The notes under the pieces are model-generated. The model was given only the letters and a program-made list of their open reading frames with translations, was not told where the DNA came from and made no database searches. Below are positions 15,011 through 16,863 of a DNA stretch of 16,863 nt, in pieces. Positions within the stretch are counted from its first letter, which is position 1. Each line of letters begins with the position of its first letter. This stretch comes from Moraxellaceae bacterium (lineage in GTDB: Bacteria; Pseudomonadota; Gammaproteobacteria; Pseudomonadales; Moraxellaceae). The translations under genes were made by a program, and so were the position numbers. The stretch lies in the NCBI GenBank assembly GCA_030684415.1, contig JAUXNL010000551.1, positions 1 through 16,863 of the forward strand. The letters are read 5' to 3'.

Positions 15011-16606
15011 TCACTCCCACTCGATGGTCGCAGGCGGCTTGCCTGATACATCATAGACCACGCGCGACACACCTTCGATTTCGTTGATGATGCGGTTGCT
15101 CACCGTGCCCAGCAGCTCATAGGGCAGATGTGCCCAATGTGCCGTCATGAAATCAATCGTCTGTACCGCTCGCAGCGAAATCACCCACTGGTAGCGACGG
15201 CCATCACCGACCACGCCGACCGACTTCACTGGCAGGAACACCGCAAATGCCTGCGACGTCTGGTGATACCAGTCGGCCTTGTGCAGCTCTTCCAGAAAAA
15301 TCGCATCGGCGTCGCGCAGGATGTCGGCATATTCTTTTTTCACTTCACCCAGAATACGCACGCCAAGACCCGGCCCGGGGAACGGATGGCGATACACCAT
15401 GTCGTACGGAAGACCCAGCTCAAGACCGATCTTGCGCACTTCGTCCTTGAACAATTCACGCAGCGGTTCTACCAGCTTCATCTTCATGTCGGCCGGCAGG
15501 CCGCCGACATTGTGATGCGACTTGATGACATGGGCCTTGCCGGTCTTGCTGGCCGCCGACTCGATGACATCCGGGTAAATCGTGCCTTGCGCCAGCCAGT
15601 TCACGCCTCCGGCAGCGAGCTTGGCGGATTCGCGATCAAAAATGTCGATGAAGGTATTGCCGATGATCTTGCGCTTGGCCTCAGGATCACTAACACCCGC
15701 AAGCTTGCCGAGAAACTCGTCTTCGGCATCCACACGGATCACACGCACACCCATGTTTTTCGCAAACATGGCCATGACCTGATCGCCTTCGTTCTTGCGC
15801 AGCAGGCCGTTGTCCACAAATACGCAGGTGAGCTTGTCACCGATGGCCTTGTGCAACATGGCCGCCACGACGGAAGAGTCGACACCACCGGACAGACCGA
15901 GCAGCACCTGGTCTTCACCCACCTGGGCGCGGATACGCTCGATGGAATCGGCCACGATATTGGCCGGCGTCCACAGTGCATCGCAGCCGCAGATGTCGCG
16001 GATGAAACGCTCCAGCATGCGCCCGCCCTGCTTGGTGTGCGTCACCTCTGGATGGAACTGCACGCCGTAGAAATGCTTGTCTTCGTGGCTCATCGCCGCA
16101 ACAGGGCAGGATGGCGTGGAGGCCGTCACCTTGAAGCCGTCAGGAATCTGCGTGACCTTGTCACCGTGGCTCATCCATACATCAAGCGACACGCTGCCAT
16201 CGGCATGCACATGGTCTTCGATGCCATCGAAAAACCGCGACTTCGCTTCCAGCGTCACTTCGGCATAACCGAATTCGCGCATGTCCGACGACTCGACCTT
16301 GCCACCGAGCTGTTGCGCCATGGTCTGCATGCCATAACAGGTGCCGAATACCGGCACGCCAAGCGTGAATACACATGCCGGTGCACGCGGGGTGCCCTCA
16401 ACCGTCACCGTTTCCGGCCCCCCGGAGAGGATGATGCCGCGCGGATTGAATTCGCGGATTTCCGCTTCACTCATGTCAAACGCGCGCAACTCGCAATACA
16501 CACCGAGTTCACGCACGCGGCGGGCAATCAGTTGGGTGTACTGAGAACCGAAATCCAGGATCAGGATGCGGTGGGCATGAATATCCGGCGTTGTGTCTTG
16601 CGTCAT
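15011..16606 (-). CDS. guaA: GMP synthase (glutamine-hydrolysing)
   Basis: GuaA aminates XMP to GMP with glutamine and ATP, the last step of guanine nucleotide synthesis. The 531-aa protein has an N-terminal class I glutaminase with Cys90 (GTCYGMQ), His185 and Glu187 (GVQFHPEVTHT). An ATP pyrophosphatase domain follows with the PP-loop SGGVDSS (239-245). The C-terminal dimerisation and XMP-binding domain ends in PPATIEWE, the normal family terminus. The length matches E. coli (525 aa). I chose MTQDTT at 16606, with GAGAG 4 bases upstream. The frame stays open upstream for 85 more codons and joins the guaB C-terminus. A terminator-like hairpin lies just before the start. Confidence 0.97.
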   Translation of the reverse strand: MTQDTTPDIHAHRILILDFGSQYTQLIARRVRELGVYCELRAFDMSEAEIREFNPRGIILSGGPETVTVEGTPRAPACVFTLGVPVFGTCYGMQTMAQQLGGKVESSDMREFGYAEVTLEAKSRFFDGIEDHVHADGSVSLDVWMSHGDKVTQIPDGFKVTASTPSCPVAAMSHEDKHFYGVQFHPEVTHTKQGGRMLERFIRDICGCDALWTPANIVADSIERIRAQVGEDQVLLGLSGGVDSSVVAAMLHKAIGDKLTCVFVDNGLLRKNEGDQVMAMFAKNMGVRVIRVDAEDEFLGKLAGVSDPEAKRKIIGNTFIDIFDRESAKLAAGGVNWLAQGTIYPDVIESAASKTGKAHVIKSHHNVGGLPADMKMKLVEPLRELFKDEVRKIGLELGLPYDMVYRHPFPGPGLGVRILGEVKKEYADILRDADAIFLEELHKADWYHQTSQAFAVFLPVKSVGVVGDGRRYQWVISLRAVQTIDFMTAHWAHLPYELLGTVSNRIINEIEGVSRVVYDVSGKPPATIEWE

Positions 16607-16623
16607 GGCACTCTCGGGTTTCA

Positions 16624-16650
16624 GAAAACGAAAACGGGGCCGATGCCCCG
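16624..16650 (-). terminator. Terminator-like hairpin between guaB and guaA
   Basis: On the minus strand a perfect 6-bp stem (CGGGGC / GCCCCG, loop ATCG) is followed by TTTTCGTTTTC. It lies 29-44 bases upstream of the guaA ATG. It looks like an intrinsic terminator or attenuator that would limit guaB transcripts from running into guaA. Confidence 0.65.
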
Positions 16651-16700
16651 CTTGTGCAGCTTGCCCACTTGCTGAGGACGCCAGCAGGCTGTGATGGCAA

Positions 16701-16773
16701 GGCGGCGGGCCTTGAACGGAGGGGAGCGTACTAAAAGTACGTGACCCGACGCGAAAGACTCGCCAACGCCGCC
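16701..16773. repeat. Imperfect palindromic element at the guaB-guaA junction
   Basis: An outer stem pairs GGCGGCG (16701-16707) with CGCCGCC (16767-16773). A central perfect inverted repeat, CGTACT-AAA-AGTACG, occupies 16727-16741. The nested symmetry suggests a mobile-type extragenic palindrome or a structured RNA segment. Confidence 0.45.
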
Positions 16774-16798
16774 AGCGCGGCCTGATCGCGCGCCCCCA

Positions 16799-16863
16799 AC
16801 CGATGCGGTAGTTGGGCGCTTCCTTGGTAATGGTCACATCATGCACATGCGACTCCTTCATCC
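16799..16863 (-). CDS. guaB: IMP dehydrogenase, C-terminal end only
   Basis: The last 21 residues, ending HVHDVTITKEAPNYRIG, are the highly conserved C-terminus of IMP dehydrogenase, which oxidises IMP to XMP with NAD+. The rest of the gene lies beyond the window. In E. coli the protein ends NYRLGS and in pseudomonads shortly after NYR-x-G. Here the next codon is TGG (16798-16796), where a stop is expected. The frame then continues without a stop through 63 further codons into guaA. I give the conserved end as the boundary; the real translated end is uncertain. Confidence 0.85.

Noticed and set aside
15128..16675. 515-codon open frame on the plus strand opposite guaA
   Set aside because: It is the antisense shadow of a certain gene in GC-rich DNA. 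It is His/Arg-rich, has no recognisable domain and no ribosome binding site.

Overview
The window is a stretch of chromosome from a GC-rich gammaproteobacterium. The encoded proteins read like those of Pseudomonas relatives or deep-branching gammaproteobacteria. The order purL / mltF (divergent) ... tadA ... guaA / guaB recalls, from memory, the purL-mltF-...-tadA-...-guaA-guaB order in Pseudomonas. Most genes are housekeeping and most lie on the minus strand.

Layout, left to right. The 3' part of a polytopic membrane protein of the Gcr ('site-specific recombinase') family runs to 1241 (+). It converges on an AraC-type regulator (1257-2270, -). Next come a small YqfO/NIF3-like protein and, just upstream of it in the same direction, the full-length purine enzyme PurL (2681-6544, -). 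A 394-base divergent spacer with a plausible promoter separates purL from mltF, a lytic transglycosylase (6939-8393, +) that ends in a clear intrinsic terminator. A two-gene unit follows: an unrecognised 135-aa protein overlapping a YaiI/DUF188 protein by ATGA (8771-9645, +).

The segment from about 9750 to 11230 looks accessory and is locally AT-rich. It holds a secreted protein of unknown function, a 50-aa lipoprotein gene that is easy to miss (10456-10608, -), a divergent XRE-type regulator, two perfect 26-bp inverted repeats in the shared promoter region, and a REP-like hairpin at the right edge.

The overlapping run unknown protein -> tadA -> crotonase (12902-11250, -) comes next. Peptide deformylase (13068-13598, +) then converges on a SyrP/TauD-like iron/2-oxoglutarate dioxygenase (14692-13631, -). 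After a 318-base spacer with repeats comes guaA (16606-15011, -), preceded by the last codons of guaB at the window edge.

The most unusual observation is at the guaB-guaA junction. The guaB reading frame passes its conserved C-terminal end (...NYRIG) with a TGG codon where a stop would be expected. It stays open, in frame, through 64 more codons and into guaA. The two enzymes catalyse consecutive steps (IMP -> XMP -> GMP), so this is either a genuine GuaB-GuaA read-through fusion, a recent stop-loss, or a one-base sequence error. An intrinsic-terminator-like hairpin and a palindromic repeat lie inside the would-be linker, which suggests it was originally non-coding. I found no CRISPR array, tRNA, rRNA, insertion sequence or prophage.
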